Assembly (NCBI GenBank): GCA_913056245.1
Contig: CAJXME010000091.1
Location: 1-5,695, forward strand
DNA from: an uncultured Alphaproteobacteria bacterium
GTDB taxonomy: Bacteria; Pseudomonadota; Alphaproteobacteria; Puniceispirillales; UBA1172
Length of the DNA stretch: 5,695 bases
Direction of reading: 5' to 3'
The notes below the pieces were generated by a model, which did not search any database, was not told the origin of the DNA, and saw only the letters and a list, made by a program, of their open reading frames with translations. Within the stretch, counting starts at the first letter, position 1, and every line of letters begins with the position of its first letter. Made by a program: the position numbers and the translations under genes. Shown piece after piece: positions 5,626 to 5,695 of this stretch.

Positions 5626-5695
5626 TTAACCTTCAATAGCTGAGAAATCCGCCAAGACGTCCATCAACTGGCGGGGTTGACCTAACATATTCAAA
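5626..5695 (-). CDS. glyS: glycyl-tRNA synthetase beta subunit, C-terminal end (partial)
   Basis: The last 22 codons of a leftward gene enter from the right edge and end at TAA (5626-5628). The tail, leucine-rich followed by an R-x-x-M-like pattern and closing in VLADFSAIEG, matches the end of the alphaproteobacterial GlyS anticodon-binding region, which commonly finishes ADFSxIEG. The protein would work as the beta subunit of the alpha2beta2 enzyme charging tRNA-Gly. The identification rests on a short tail but is strengthened by its position directly before ppdK, where glyQ-glyS-ppdK is a known alphaproteobacterial order. Confidence 0.75.
   Translation of the reverse strand, partial: LNMLGQPRQLMDVLADFSAIEG

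Noticed and set aside
5610..5636. Longer PPDK start giving nine extra residues
   Set aside because: It would overlap the glyS stop, lacks a ribosome site, and PPDK proteins begin at the MxKWVYxF segment.
1..5695. CRISPR arrays, insertion sequences, tRNA or rRNA genes, phage or integron features
   Set aside because: No regular direct repeats, transposase or integrase reading frames, terminal inverted repeats or tRNA-like folds were seen on either strand.

Overview
The window looks like a piece of an alphaproteobacterial chromosome, possibly one end of a metagenomic contig. Supporting signs are a cysteine-free L31 of the alphaproteobacterial type, a class A Hsp20 behind a ROSE-like leader, the glyS-ppdK gene order, and a heat-shock promoter matching the alphaproteobacterial RpoH consensus. 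No finer taxonomic placement is justified from sequence reading alone.

Region 1 (1 to about 580) is a mosaic of short, GC-richer gene pieces. A slice of an ABC-3 family metal-transport permease runs into what looks like the last codons of mlaE. This is followed, with an ATGA overlap, by the first ~60 codons of mlaF. Next, on the opposite strand, comes a ~130-160 bp slice of an NDP-forming acyl-CoA synthetase, which is fused in frame to the broken 3' end of a half-size ABC exporter gene. None of these genes is complete. A chimeric join is the simplest reading, although a real rearrangement is not excluded.

Region 2 (about 580-2225) looks like normal chromosome. The leftward ABC exporter gene (6-TM domain plus the start of its ATPase domain) is divergent from rpmE (L31). 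A 160 bp gap separates them and carries a good sigma70-type promoter, a perfect palindrome and a leader hairpin. rpmE ends in a clear intrinsic terminator.

Region 3 (2226-2904) is a self-contained heat-shock unit. It has an RpoH-type promoter, a ~90 nt leader that folds by eye into three hairpins with the last one covering the Shine-Dalgarno sequence (ROSE-like RNA thermometer), the hsp20 gene, and a long bidirectional terminator shared with the convergent ppdK.

Region 4 (2937-5695) is on the minus strand: the 3' end of glyS, then 16 bp downstream the complete ppdK gene (pyruvate, phosphate dikinase, 890 aa) with all catalytic motifs present.

I did not find a clearly undescribed system. The items most worth a second look are the multi-junction mosaic at the left end and the two-level heat control (RpoH promoter plus thermometer) of hsp20.
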